In this document: positions 30,838 through 37,665 of the stretch, one piece after another
How the letters are laid out: the number at the start of each line of letters is the position of its first letter
Numbering within the stretch: position 1 is the first letter of the stretch
DNA from: Verrucomicrobiota bacterium
GTDB taxonomy: Bacteria; Verrucomicrobiota; Verrucomicrobiia; Limisphaerales; UBA8199
NCBI GenBank assembly: GCA_003176045.1
Contig: PSRM01000010.1
Coordinates: 1 to 42,615, forward strand
Length of the DNA stretch: 42,615 bases
Reading direction: 5' to 3'
Notes under the pieces: generated by a model
The model's input: the letters and a program-made list of their open reading frames with translations, nothing else
Databases searched by the model: none
Told to the model about the DNA's origin: nothing
Program-made: the position numbers and the translations under genes

Positions 30838-31512
30838 GTGGCTGAAAAAAACCTTCCCCCTTGGTCGCACACCTTCTTTTCTGACTACGGCACCTGCCCC
30901 AGCCGGGCATATCACAAATACGTAGCGAAGGACGTGCCGAAAGAGGAGACTGATGCGCTGAAGGAAGGCCGGCGGGTGCATGACGCGCTTGACGCGCGAG
31001 TGACTAACGGTGTGCAGCTGCCCGACATTTATCAGAAATACGAGTTTCTGGCTGCGCCGCTCGCCGCTTACCGCCCGATTGGGGAGCTGAAGCTGGGGAT
31101 ACTCTGGTCGGGGAAGCCTTGCGGGTTTTTTGACAAAGAGGTGTGGGGCCGGGGTGTGATCGACGTGCCGATCATCAATGCTGCACGCACGTCGGCTATA
31201 CTGTTCGATTGGAAGACGGGGAAGCGTAAGGAGGATCCGACCGAGCTGCGACTGCAGGCGCTCCTGTTGCATGCCCAGCATCCGACTTTGCAGCACATCA
31301 CCGGGCACTATATCTGGCTGCGCGATCTCGCGATTGGGGAGTCTCACAATCTCAGTGATGTTGATGCCACTTGGGAAGAGGTTCGATATCAGTGGAACGT
31401 GATTTTCAACCACGCCAAGGCTGGACACTGGCCGGAACGGGAGGGGCCGTTGTGCTCCTACTGCCCGGTGAAGAAATGCCGGTTCTGGCGTCCGTCACCG
31501 GAGGGCAAGTGA
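30838..31512 (+). CDS. PD-(D/E)XK nuclease, Cas4/AddB-like with Fe-S Cys set
   Basis: 224 residues, GTG 30838 with AAAGGAT upstream. YGTCPSRAYHKY gives the first Cys, EGRRVHDALD the helical G-x2-x-H motif, GRGVIDVP and ILFDWKTGK the catalytic D and D-x-K, RLQALLLHA the Q-x3 helix. LCSYCPVKKCRF then supplies three more Cys. One N-terminal plus three C-terminal Cys is the 4Fe-4S arrangement of Cas4, AddB and Exo5-type nucleases. It would process DNA ends during replication or recombination. No CRISPR genes are nearby, so a Cas4 role is not implied. Confidence 0.82.
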   Translation: MAEKNLPPWSHTFFSDYGTCPSRAYHKYVAKDVPKEETDALKEGRRVHDALDARVTNGVQLPDIYQKYEFLAAPLAAYRPIGELKLGILWSGKPCGFFDKEVWGRGVIDVPIINAARTSAILFDWKTGKRKEDPTELRLQALLLHAQHPTLQHITGHYIWLRDLAIGESHNLSDVDATWEEVRYQWNVIFNHAKAGHWPEREGPLCSYCPVKKCRFWRPSPEGK

Positions 31513-31682
31513 TGAAGATTTGGGAATATAAAATCGAAGACTTCAACGTGCGGGATTATGATCACAAGCGGGAGGCGATCGAAGAGGCGATGAACAAGCT
31601 GGGGAACCAAAGTTGGGAAGCTGTGGGGATCGCCCATCTTCCCAGCGGATGGATCCGTGTTCTATTCAAGCGGAGCGGCTGA
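31512..31682 (+). CDS. DUF4177-like small protein
   Basis: 56 residues; ATG 31512 overlaps the nuclease stop (TGATG). WEYKIEDFNVRDYDHKREAI, EEAMNKLGNQSWEAVGIAHL then WIRVLFKRSG follows the DUF4177 layout (WEYKxv...LNxLGxxGWElV...LKR), a small domain of unknown role. Confidence 0.65.
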   Translation: MKIWEYKIEDFNVRDYDHKREAIEEAMNKLGNQSWEAVGIAHLPSGWIRVLFKRSG

Positions 31683-31683
31683 G

Positions 31684-31797
31684 ATGCGCACGCCGAAAAC
31701 TGAAATTCCCTGGGGCTATGTCGTGGTGATCGGCGTCGTGCTGTGGCTCGGCGCTTGGCTGTGGGTCGTGGCGCACTTCGCCGTGAAATATTGGTGA
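31684..31797 (+). CDS. 37-residue single-TM protein
   Basis: MRTPKTEIPWGYVVVIGVVL WLGAWLWVVAHFAVKYW: one long hydrophobic helix with five Trp. Two bases after the previous stop. Probably an inner-membrane micropeptide; role unknown. Confidence 0.5.
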   Translation: MRTPKTEIPWGYVVVIGVVLWLGAWLWVVAHFAVKYW

Positions 31798-31804
31798 GGA
31801 TTCC

Positions 31805-32113
31805 ATGGCTGAGAGGCACCGATGGGCAAAACCACGTTTTAGACGTAGCCGGGCTCGACATCTCGCGGAGGAAAATTCTGGCCAATGGCGATTTCTAAAA
31901 GAAATGCTTCATGATTGGAGGCTTCCACCGCCTAACGCTTTTCGTTGGTATTGCGTCAAATGTGGCGCAGTGAGTTGCCGCGCGAGAGGGCCGCGTTGGG
32001 GAATGTTCTTTCTTTATTTCCGGCCGTGGGGCGGGCTTGATTTGCGAGTGACGAACATGCCTCCTTGCGAAGGTCGCCCACCGCCGCAATATGAGATTCC
32101 GATCGGGGCATGA
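31805..32113 (+). CDS. Hypothetical protein with Cys knuckle
   Basis: 102 residues, ATG 31805. Basic N-terminus (RHRWAKPRFRRSRARHLAEE), then WYCVKCGAVSCRARGPRWG with C-x2-C and a further Cys, then FFLYFRPWGGLDLRVTN. Looks like a small zinc-binding domain. Overlap with the next gene is nil (1 base gap). Confidence 0.5.
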   Translation: MAERHRWAKPRFRRSRARHLAEENSGQWRFLKEMLHDWRLPPPNAFRWYCVKCGAVSCRARGPRWGMFFLYFRPWGGLDLRVTNMPPCEGRPPPQYEIPIGA

Positions 32114-32114
32114 A

Positions 32115-32447
32115 ATGAAAGGTTCGGAGCACTACGTCAAAAAAGACATCAAGCTCCTCCTGCAGAGGTATGGAGCCTACTTCCATATGCCGGTCAAAAA
32201 GGCGATCGGCACGGCCACGGTCGATTTTCTGTGCTGCGTGCGCGGCCGGTTCGTGGCGATTGAGACCAAGGCGCCGGGCGGGCGGCTGACAGGCCGTCAG
32301 AAGGCGATTCTGCATACTGTGCGGGGCGCAGGCGGCATCGCGTTTTTCTGCTCTAGCGCAGCTGAAGCTGAGAAAATCCTGGAGGCTGAGATCGGCCCGG
32401 TGGGCGATCTGGTCGATGAGATTAAAAGACGAAGGGTCGGCGAGTGA
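32115..32447 (+). CDS. VRR-NUC nuclease
   Basis: 110 residues, ATG 32115. EHYVKKDIKLLLQRYGAYFH then TATVDFLCCVRGRFVAIETK and GRLTGRQKAILHTVRGAGGI. Catalytic E (near the start), D in VDFL, and E-x-K in IETK form the PD-(D/E)XK core of VRR-NUC stand-alone proteins, which cut branched or structured DNA. Stand-alone VRR-NUC genes are common in phage replication operons. The stop codon lies in the loop of the following hairpin. Confidence 0.85.
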   Translation: MKGSEHYVKKDIKLLLQRYGAYFHMPVKKAIGTATVDFLCCVRGRFVAIETKAPGGRLTGRQKAILHTVRGAGGIAFFCSSAAEAEKILEAEIGPVGDLVDEIKRRRVGE

Positions 32448-32460
32448 CGCGCCGACCCTT
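32432..32460 (+). terminator. Hairpin over the VRR-NUC stop codon
   Basis: AAGGGTCGGCG - AGTGACG loop - CGCCGACCCTT, 11 bp with the TGA stop in the loop. Only two Ts follow, so weak termination or translation-linked regulation rather than a full stop. Confidence 0.5.
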
Positions 32461-32514
32461 CACCATGACGACTCCCGAGGCATGAAGGGCAACACAAGAG
32501 GCTGGTGAAATCTC

Positions 32515-33612
32515 ATGCTACCCACTGTGAAGACTACACCCGAACCGCTCGACGATGCAAGCGCGCTCGCTGAGCTGAGTGAACGCGGCATGATCGAGAC
32601 TTCGCATTCCGAGCTGGCGCGGCGCTGGGGCTGGTCCCGGTTCCGCGTCGCGCGCAAGCTCAAGGACTGGGCTGCGGCCGGGCTCATCACCCGGTCGAGT
32701 ACCCGCGGCGGGCAGCGCACCGTGATCAATGTTTTAGTATTACAAAATGCCCCTGCTCAACCCCGCTCAGGTGGCGCTCAGGTGGCGCTCAGGTGGTGCT
32801 CACCCCTGCGCCTGGGCGCCGCGCTGATGGCGGCGATCGGGCTTGCCGTGGCGTATTACGGGGTGCGCATAAACGCTTGGTACGGCAGCAGTCTTGGCCG
32901 CACCAGCGAGGCTGCCGCGCTGCTCGCCGGGCTCAGTGCAGTGGGTGATCTGGTTGCGCTCACCTCCCCGACAGTGGCGCAGGTGCTGTGGCGGCACCGG
33001 CGGCGATTCGAGGCGGCGATCGGCGGGCTCCTGTGGGTGGTGACGAGCGGGGTGGCGGTGCTCGCCGCGGTCGGCTTCGCTGCCGTCAATATCGCCGACT
33101 CGACGGCCGGGCGTGATCAGGCGGCGTCGGCACGGGGCGTGCTGGTCGACCGGCTGGCCGGGCTGCAGGCGCAGCGGCGGGCGATCGGCGAGCTGCGGCC
33201 GGTGCGTGTCCTGGAAGCCGAGCTGCAGGCGGCGCAGGCGACCGCGGCGGCAGTCTGGCGGGTGACGGCGGGGTGCCTGGACATCACCCGGGCGCACTCG
33301 GCCGAGGCGTGCTCGCCGGTAATCAGGGCGCGCGAGCTGGTGGCGACGGCGCAGACGCGCGACCGGATCGACGCTGAGATGGACGAGCTGGCGGCGCGGC
33401 TCGCGGCGAGCCCGGCCGTCACCGTCGCCGATCCGCAGGCCCAGACCGCGGCTGAGATGCTGAGCTGGCTGACCGGCCGTCCGGTGCTCGCGCACGATAT
33501 CGGACTGACCCGGCTGCTCGGGATGACCTTGCTTCCTCAGATGGCTGGGCTAGTATTACTGATGGCTTCGGCGCTTTGGCAAATTGGGAGGATGGAATGT
33601 CAAGCAAGCTGA
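32515..33612 (+). CDS. Membrane protein with cytoplasmic winged-helix domain
   Basis: 365 residues. Residues 18-75 form a winged helix (TSHSELARRWGWSRFRVARK, LKDWAAAGLITRSSTRGGQR). A Pro/Gln linker follows, then TM segments near 95-115 (ALMAAIGLAVAYYGVRIN), 128-150 and 168-190 (LLWVVTSGVAVLAAVGFAAV). A long Ala/Arg-rich coiled coil (205-310) and a last TM segment near 345 (LPQMAGLVLLMASALW) complete it. DNA binding plus membrane anchoring suggests tethering of phage DNA or a sensor. I do not know a characterised homologue. The start could be a little further downstream. Confidence 0.65.
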   Translation: MLPTVKTTPEPLDDASALAELSERGMIETSHSELARRWGWSRFRVARKLKDWAAAGLITRSSTRGGQRTVINVLVLQNAPAQPRSGGAQVALRWCSPLRLGAALMAAIGLAVAYYGVRINAWYGSSLGRTSEAAALLAGLSAVGDLVALTSPTVAQVLWRHRRRFEAAIGGLLWVVTSGVAVLAAVGFAAVNIADSTAGRDQAASARGVLVDRLAGLQAQRRAIGELRPVRVLEAELQAAQATAAAVWRVTAGCLDITRAHSAEACSPVIRARELVATAQTRDRIDAEMDELAARLAASPAVTVADPQAQTAAEMLSWLTGRPVLAHDIGLTRLLGMTLLPQMAGLVLLMASALWQIGRMECQAS

Positions 33613-33863
33613 CACATATTGCTTATTTTGGCGCGGGGAACAGCGAGATCAGAATCAATGTGCACACATGCACAATAACGATCGTGGATAAAACGACCGG
33701 GGTGAAAAATCGAACGGCATCTATCATTCTCGATCAGCGATGCGGCTTGGAATTTGGGAAACTGCTTGCAATTATCTATGAAGGGGCTTCTCAAGAAGTT
33801 TTGGAGCAGATGTCGTCGCTTTCGTCGAGTCGGTACTATTCTTCACTAAAGAACGAAGAATGA
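33597..33863 (+). CDS. Hypothetical protein
   Basis: 88 residues, ATG 33597 with GGGAGG at ideal spacing, overlapping the previous gene by 16 bases. MSSKLTHIAYFGAGNSEIRI, NVHTCTITIVDKTTGVKNRT: beta-rich first half, Ser-rich helical end. No family recognised. AT-richer than the gene before it. Confidence 0.55.
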   Translation: MSSKLTHIAYFGAGNSEIRINVHTCTITIVDKTTGVKNRTASIILDQRCGLEFGKLLAIIYEGASQEVLEQMSSLSSSRYYSSLKNEE

Positions 33864-33970
33864 GCTATCGCGATCAGCCTGATTTGCGCGTTCCTCCCGA
33901 CGATCAGCGGTGCGAGGCGTGGTGCGCACCGCTGAAGGGCGCGTGGAACGAGAGGATTATATCCTATTGA
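33860..33970 (+). CDS. 36-residue protein before the helicase
   Basis: ATG 33860 overlaps the previous stop (ATGA) and TGA 33968 overlaps TTG 33967. MSYRDQPDLRVPPDDQRCEA WCAPLKGAWNERIISY. Two Cys close together and two Trp. Coupling supports it; function unknown. Confidence 0.45.
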   Translation: MSYRDQPDLRVPPDDQRCEAWCAPLKGAWNERIISY

Positions 33971-35586
33971 CCGAATTTTTCCACGATCCCGCAACGAATT
34001 ATCTGATCTATCAGGGGCCGGGTGTCGACCGCATCCTTGCGGCCGTGCCCGGCTCGATCGCGCTCGGCTATCAGCTGGTCGCTGCCAAGCGCACCCTGTT
34101 CAACTGCCAAATGCTGCGCTGGCTGGATTACCCGGTGCCGCCGGTGATGCAGCATTATGATTGGCCGCACGGCTCGCACATCGAAAAGCCACTCGCCCAC
34201 CAGATGGTGATGGCTAATTTCATGGTGCTGCACCCGCGATCATTCAATTTTACTGACATGGGCGGGATGAAGACGCTTTCAGCTTGCTGGGCTGCCGAGT
34301 GGCTGATGAAGCAGTATCCGGCCGGCGAGTGCAAAGCTTTAATTGTGGCGCCGCTGTCCGCTTTGCAGGCGACCTGGGGCGATACGATCTTTGCCAATTT
34401 CGCCGGCCGACGTACATTTGAGATCCTGCACGGCAAGGCCGACAAGCGGCTCAAGCTCCTGGAGAAATATGCCGATTTTTACGTGATCAATCCCAAGGGC
34501 CTGATCACGGATGTGCAGGTGCTGCGCGGCAAAACCAAGCACAAAAATCGGATTGTGATCGACGGGTTCGCCGCGGCGCTGCGCGATCGGAAAGACATCA
34601 AGATCGTGATTTGCGACGAAGCGACTTATCTTAAGGATTACAGCACGTTGCAGTCAAAAGTGTTTGAGCAAATTCTGAATGATCGGCCCTATGTGTGCCT
34701 GATGACCGGCACGCCGATCGCCGGAGGGCCGAAGGACGCCTACGGGCTCGCCAAGGTGATCAACAACGCGGGCGGGGAGTCGTTTCGCTCCTTTTTTGCC
34801 CGAACCTATATCGAGGTGTCGGAGCGCAAATTCAAGCCGCGCAAGGGCGCGATCGAGGAAGCCAAGCGTCTGCTCACACCATCGATCGCGTTCCCGATCG
34901 AGAAGATTTGGGACGGCCCGCCGTTGACCGTGCAGCGGCGCGAGGTGGCGCTGTCCGCCGAGCAGACACAGTTGCTGCGCGATCTCAAGCGTGATCTGCA
35001 GGTGACGGTCAAGGGGGGATCCGTAATAACCCCTATGAACGCTGCGGCGGTGCGCGCCAAGGCCATCCAAATTTCATTAGGTGCAATTTATGACGCTGAC
35101 CATATTGCGCATGAGGTGGATGTGGGTCCGCGGCTGAAGGTGGTCGAGGAGCTGATCGAGGAAACGAACCGGAAAATTTTGATTTTTGCTCCCTTGACGT
35201 GTGTCGTGAACCTGTTGTATGACAGGCTCAATAAACACTGGCGGTTCGCAAAGGTGATCGGCGCAACGCCTAAAAAGGCGCGTGAGGAAGCTTTTCGGAA
35301 ATTCCAGAATACGGATGATCTCGACGGCATCATTGCCGATCCCGGCACCATGGCGCACTCGATCAATCTCTATGCCGGCGACATGGTGATCTGGTACGGC
35401 CCGACTGAGAAACCGGAGCTGTATCTGCAAGGGAATAAGCGGGTGCATCGACCGGGCCAGAAATTCCCGGTGACGGTAGTGCAGATGGTGGCGACGGCGA
35501 TCGAGCGCGGGATCTACAAGACCCTTGAGGGCAACGTGTCGATGCAGGACGTGCTCTTGGATTGGATCAGGAGGGATGTGCTGTGA
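33967..35586 (+). CDS. SNF2-type SF2 DNA helicase
   Basis: 539 residues from TTG 33967, which overlaps the upstream stop and has AGAGGA before it; a GTG at 33910 is possible but would sit inside the small gene. Motif I is DMGGMKTLSA, II VICDEATYL, III LMTGTPIAGG. Domain 2 has IVAPLSALQATW (Ia, domain 1) and ILIFAPLTCVVN, and motif VI is LQGNKRVHRPGQ, the Arg-finger motif typical of phage SNF2-like helicases. Motif I lacks the usual G-K-T (it reads G-M-K-T), which may weaken ATP binding. Likely helps replication or recombination. Confidence 0.85.
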   Translation: MTEFFHDPATNYLIYQGPGVDRILAAVPGSIALGYQLVAAKRTLFNCQMLRWLDYPVPPVMQHYDWPHGSHIEKPLAHQMVMANFMVLHPRSFNFTDMGGMKTLSACWAAEWLMKQYPAGECKALIVAPLSALQATWGDTIFANFAGRRTFEILHGKADKRLKLLEKYADFYVINPKGLITDVQVLRGKTKHKNRIVIDGFAAALRDRKDIKIVICDEATYLKDYSTLQSKVFEQILNDRPYVCLMTGTPIAGGPKDAYGLAKVINNAGGESFRSFFARTYIEVSERKFKPRKGAIEEAKRLLTPSIAFPIEKIWDGPPLTVQRREVALSAEQTQLLRDLKRDLQVTVKGGSVITPMNAAAVRAKAIQISLGAIYDADHIAHEVDVGPRLKVVEELIEETNRKILIFAPLTCVVNLLYDRLNKHWRFAKVIGATPKKAREEAFRKFQNTDDLDGIIADPGTMAHSINLYAGDMVIWYGPTEKPELYLQGNKRVHRPGQKFPVTVVQMVATAIERGIYKTLEGNVSMQDVLLDWIRRDVL

Positions 35587-35783
35587 ATATTTTCTCTTGC
35601 CCATTTTGCGGCTCATCTGCGAGCATTGAAGAAATAACATATGGGGGAATTCCTTTTTTCTCTGTTGGCTGCGATTCAAAAAGCGAAGATTCGTGTATGG
35701 GATATCAATCGCTCACGGTATTCAACACGCGAGCAGACGCCGTTAAAGCTTGGAACAAGCGCGCTCCTGTTTCGGATAAATGA
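35583..35783 (+). CDS. Lar-like restriction-alleviation family protein
   Basis: 66 residues, GTG 35583 with AGGAGGG at good spacing. FSCPFCGSSASIEEI, FSVGCDSKSEDSCMG, then TRADAVKAWNKRA. The C-P-F-C-G...V-x-C...A-x-x-A-W-N-x-R pattern defines the Lar/zinc-ribbon group; the Rac-prophage Lar protein relieves type I restriction. Many phage members have no tested function, so antirestriction is an inference. Confidence 0.75.
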   Translation: MNIFSCPFCGSSASIEEITYGGIPFFSVGCDSKSEDSCMGYQSLTVFNTRADAVKAWNKRAPVSDK

Positions 35784-36268
35784 CCATGGATCTTAAAGAG
35801 CTTGAAATCAAAGCCTTGTTCGTTCTCGGCGAGGACATCAGCAATGCGACGGATGAGGATCTGATCGCCATTTACCGGTTGGTTGACAAGGAAACCAAGG
35901 CCGCATCGGAAGCCTTTGGGCAGACACTCATGCCGTTCGTCAAACTGATGGCTTTCGTGCAGTCGGAGCTGCACAAGCGCCTGAATGAGCGCAAGGCTAC
36001 GAACACGCGCACCGACGCCGGCTTGGCTTACCTGCATCATGCCGAGTCGATCACTGTCGTTGATCGAGCGGCGTGGTTCAAGTTTGTACACGACAACTGG
36101 GAAAAGGCGCAGGCGTATCTGACGGCAGCGATCAGCAAGGACGCTGTCCTCGCTGACCTGCGCGCGCAGAAAAAGCCGGATAATGTGCCGGATGATCAGT
36201 GGGCTCCGACGCTCCCGCCGGGGCTGAAATCTGAGGTGTTCGAAAGCGTGCGTATCAGGAAATCCTAA
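35780..36268 (+). CDS. Conserved phage protein (Gp157/host-interaction type, uncertain)
   Basis: 162 residues. Helical N-terminal half, then TRTDAGLAYLHHAESITVVD, RAAWFKFVHDNWEKAQAYL, AISKDAVLADLRAQKKPDNV, and the ending TLPPGLKSEVFESVRIRKS. The pattern T-x-G-x-x-x-x-x-x-x-x-x-x-D-W-x-F-x-x-F-V...PPG(L/V)-x-x-x-x-x-x-x-x-(V/I)-R-(K/R)-S is very common in phage early regions. I know it as conserved and of unsettled function. Confidence 0.65.
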   Translation: MTMDLKELEIKALFVLGEDISNATDEDLIAIYRLVDKETKAASEAFGQTLMPFVKLMAFVQSELHKRLNERKATNTRTDAGLAYLHHAESITVVDRAAWFKFVHDNWEKAQAYLTAAISKDAVLADLRAQKKPDNVPDDQWAPTLPPGLKSEVFESVRIRKS

Positions 36269-36288
36269 CGCTCGAAAGGGGCAAGATC

Positions 36289-36684
36289 ATGGAAACCGCG
36301 AATCAGGTGATTTCAAATCGCGCTGTGACCAAGAGCGACAAGGCGATCGGCGCAGTCGTGCGCACAATCCGGCTATCCAGGGAGATGAGCCAGACGGAGC
36401 TGGGCGAGAAGATCGGTGTGTCGTTCCAGCAGATTCAGAAATACGAGAAGGGGACCAATCGGCTGACGATCACGCGGGCGAATCAGATTGCCATCGCGCT
36501 TGACGTGCCGCTTGGCGACATTATCGCTGACAGCTTGAAGGTGTCAGGGGCTGATCTGGTCGTGTCCAACTTCCTCACTGACGCCAAAAACGCCGGGTTG
36601 ATCGAGGCGTGGTACAAGATCGATCCCGACATCCGGGCCGAGCTTCGGGCTCTGATTTTCGCTTGCGCGGGATCGAAGTCATGA
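36289..36684 (+). CDS. XRE-family transcriptional regulator
   Basis: 131 residues, ATG 36289 with GAAAGGGG upstream. IGAVVRTIRLSREMSQTELG, EKIGVSFQQIQKYEKGTNRL, TITRANQIAIALDVPLGDII is a clean HTH_3 domain of the type frequent in alphaproteobacteria. The tail (90-131) is helical and ends in RAELRALIFACAG. May be the phage repressor or a mid-operon switch; no operator is identified. Confidence 0.8.
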   Translation: METANQVISNRAVTKSDKAIGAVVRTIRLSREMSQTELGEKIGVSFQQIQKYEKGTNRLTITRANQIAIALDVPLGDIIADSLKVSGADLVVSNFLTDAKNAGLIEAWYKIDPDIRAELRALIFACAGSKS

Positions 36685-37019
36685 GCCCCTCCGATGCCGA
36701 CGATCCTACGGCCCCTCTCCCCGATGCGGAGAGGGAGGGGCTGATCAACCGATTGTCGTTTGCGGCGAAGTGCCTTGAGGGCGAGCAGCGGCCTGGAACT
36801 GCGTCACTTCTTCGTGCCGCCGCCGACGCCCTCGCCCGCCCCGCGTCGGGATGGGATGACTTGATCACCGGTGCGATGATCGATGCGGCTGAGAAAGCTA
36901 TCCGTCGCGTACTCAACGAAGGCACGCCGGGGCGTGATCCTGACAGAATGCATAACGCTGCCTATGCGGCACTGGAAGCCGCCGCCATCGCCCGCGGCAT
37001 GCGGAAGGAGCAGCCATGA
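36681..37019 (+). CDS. Hypothetical protein
   Basis: 112 residues, ATG 36681 overlapping the regulator stop. Acidic start MSPSDADDPTAPLPDAEREG, then helices LINRLSFAAKCLEGEQRPGT, ASLLRAAADALARPASGWDD and MIDAAEKAIRRVLNEG. Such Ala-rich helical proteins are common in phage early genes; no function known to me. Confidence 0.55.
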   Translation: MSPSDADDPTAPLPDAEREGLINRLSFAAKCLEGEQRPGTASLLRAAADALARPASGWDDLITGAMIDAAEKAIRRVLNEGTPGRDPDRMHNAAYAALEAAAIARGMRKEQP

Positions 37020-37192
37020 CCGACTGGAAGCGCCTCCGATGCGAGGCATGCGATGGTCGCGGCCGGTTTTCCGGAACGCGAGAGGTCGCCGGCAAATGCG
37101 GCACCCGGCGCGGCACGACTGAAAGATTGTGCCAGGAGTGTTGGGGTAACGGGTACATCGAGATCAGGAGCACCCAATCAAATAAAACCTAG
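37016..37192 (+). CDS. DnaJ-type zinc-finger small protein
   Basis: 58 residues, ATG 37016 overlapping the upstream stop. LRCEACDGRGRFSGTREVAG, KCGTRRGTTERLCQECWGNG, YIEIRSTQSNKT. Paired C-x2-C-x-G-x-G motifs (CEACDGRG and CQECWGNG) resemble half of the DnaJ central zinc domain, a module many phages carry as a separate short protein. Confidence 0.6.
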   Translation: MTDWKRLRCEACDGRGRFSGTREVAGKCGTRRGTTERLCQECWGNGYIEIRSTQSNKT

Positions 37193-37233
37193 CTAAAATC
37201 ACTTTTTGTTACAGCGTTTCCCTAAGAAAACGA

Positions 37234-37305
37234 GCGGTCGACCGCCGCTAAGTCGTTGATTTTCTCGGATGATCAAATAAACGCAAAAAAGCGATGTGCT
37301 ATAAT
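37234..37305 (+). promoter_or_regulatory. Extended -10 promoter with upstream palindrome
   Basis: TGCTATAAT (37297-37305) has the TG extension and a perfect TATAAT -10; no good -35 is visible, normal for extended -10 promoters. The start site would be near 37,312, 27 bases before ATG 37339. A 12-bp palindrome GCGGTCGACCGC lies at 37234-37245 and could be an operator or the end of the previous transcript. Confidence 0.6.
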
Positions 37306-37338
37306 GCGTGCGTCGTTGAAAATCCGAGGAGATCAAAA

Positions 37339-37566
37339 ATGACTATCACGCTCTATGTCAGTCGCCATGAAGGAAAGCCAGTACTCGCAACTGAGCTGGT
37401 TGAATCGCCAGATGACGGCGGCTGGTACTTGTCGCAGACGGATTTTGTTCGCGGGAAAAACCGCACCAGCGTCAAAGTGTGGCCCAGTACGACTTCAGCG
37501 CGCGCGGCTTGGCACGTCAAAGCCGGATGCCCGGGCGCGGTCGAATGGGAACCTTGGTATCCCTGA
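37339..37566 (+). CDS. Hypothetical protein with its own promoter
   Basis: 75 residues, ATG 37339, GAGGAG upstream. MTITLYVSRHEGKPVLATEL, VESPDDGGWYLSQTDFVRGK, NRTSVKVWPSTTSARAAWHV: a small beta-rich protein ending with aromatic residues. No family recognised. Its separate promoter suggests independent timing. Confidence 0.55.
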   Translation: MTITLYVSRHEGKPVLATELVESPDDGGWYLSQTDFVRGKNRTSVKVWPSTTSARAAWHVKAGCPGAVEWEPWYP

Positions 37567-37665
37567 CAAAAAAGGTTAGTAGTACATCGGGAATTGTCGT
37601 TGACAGCAAAAATGAGAGCGCGCAAATTGGCGCGCTCTCGATCTTCGCAAAAAGGACTACTGAGA
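37567..37665 (+). promoter_or_regulatory. Leader with strong hairpin before the SSB-like gene
   Basis: TTAGTAGTACATC (37576-37588) repeats the control-region motif. GAGAGCGCGC-AAATTG-GCGCGCTCTC (37614-37639) is a perfect 10-bp hairpin, 26 bases before ATG 37666, with no T-run after it. It may end the previous transcript weakly, protect the message, or regulate translation of the next gene. Confidence 0.5.

Noticed and set aside
30838..31512. Cas4 of a CRISPR system
   Set aside because: No cas1/cas2, no repeats; a phage end-processing nuclease is the simpler reading.
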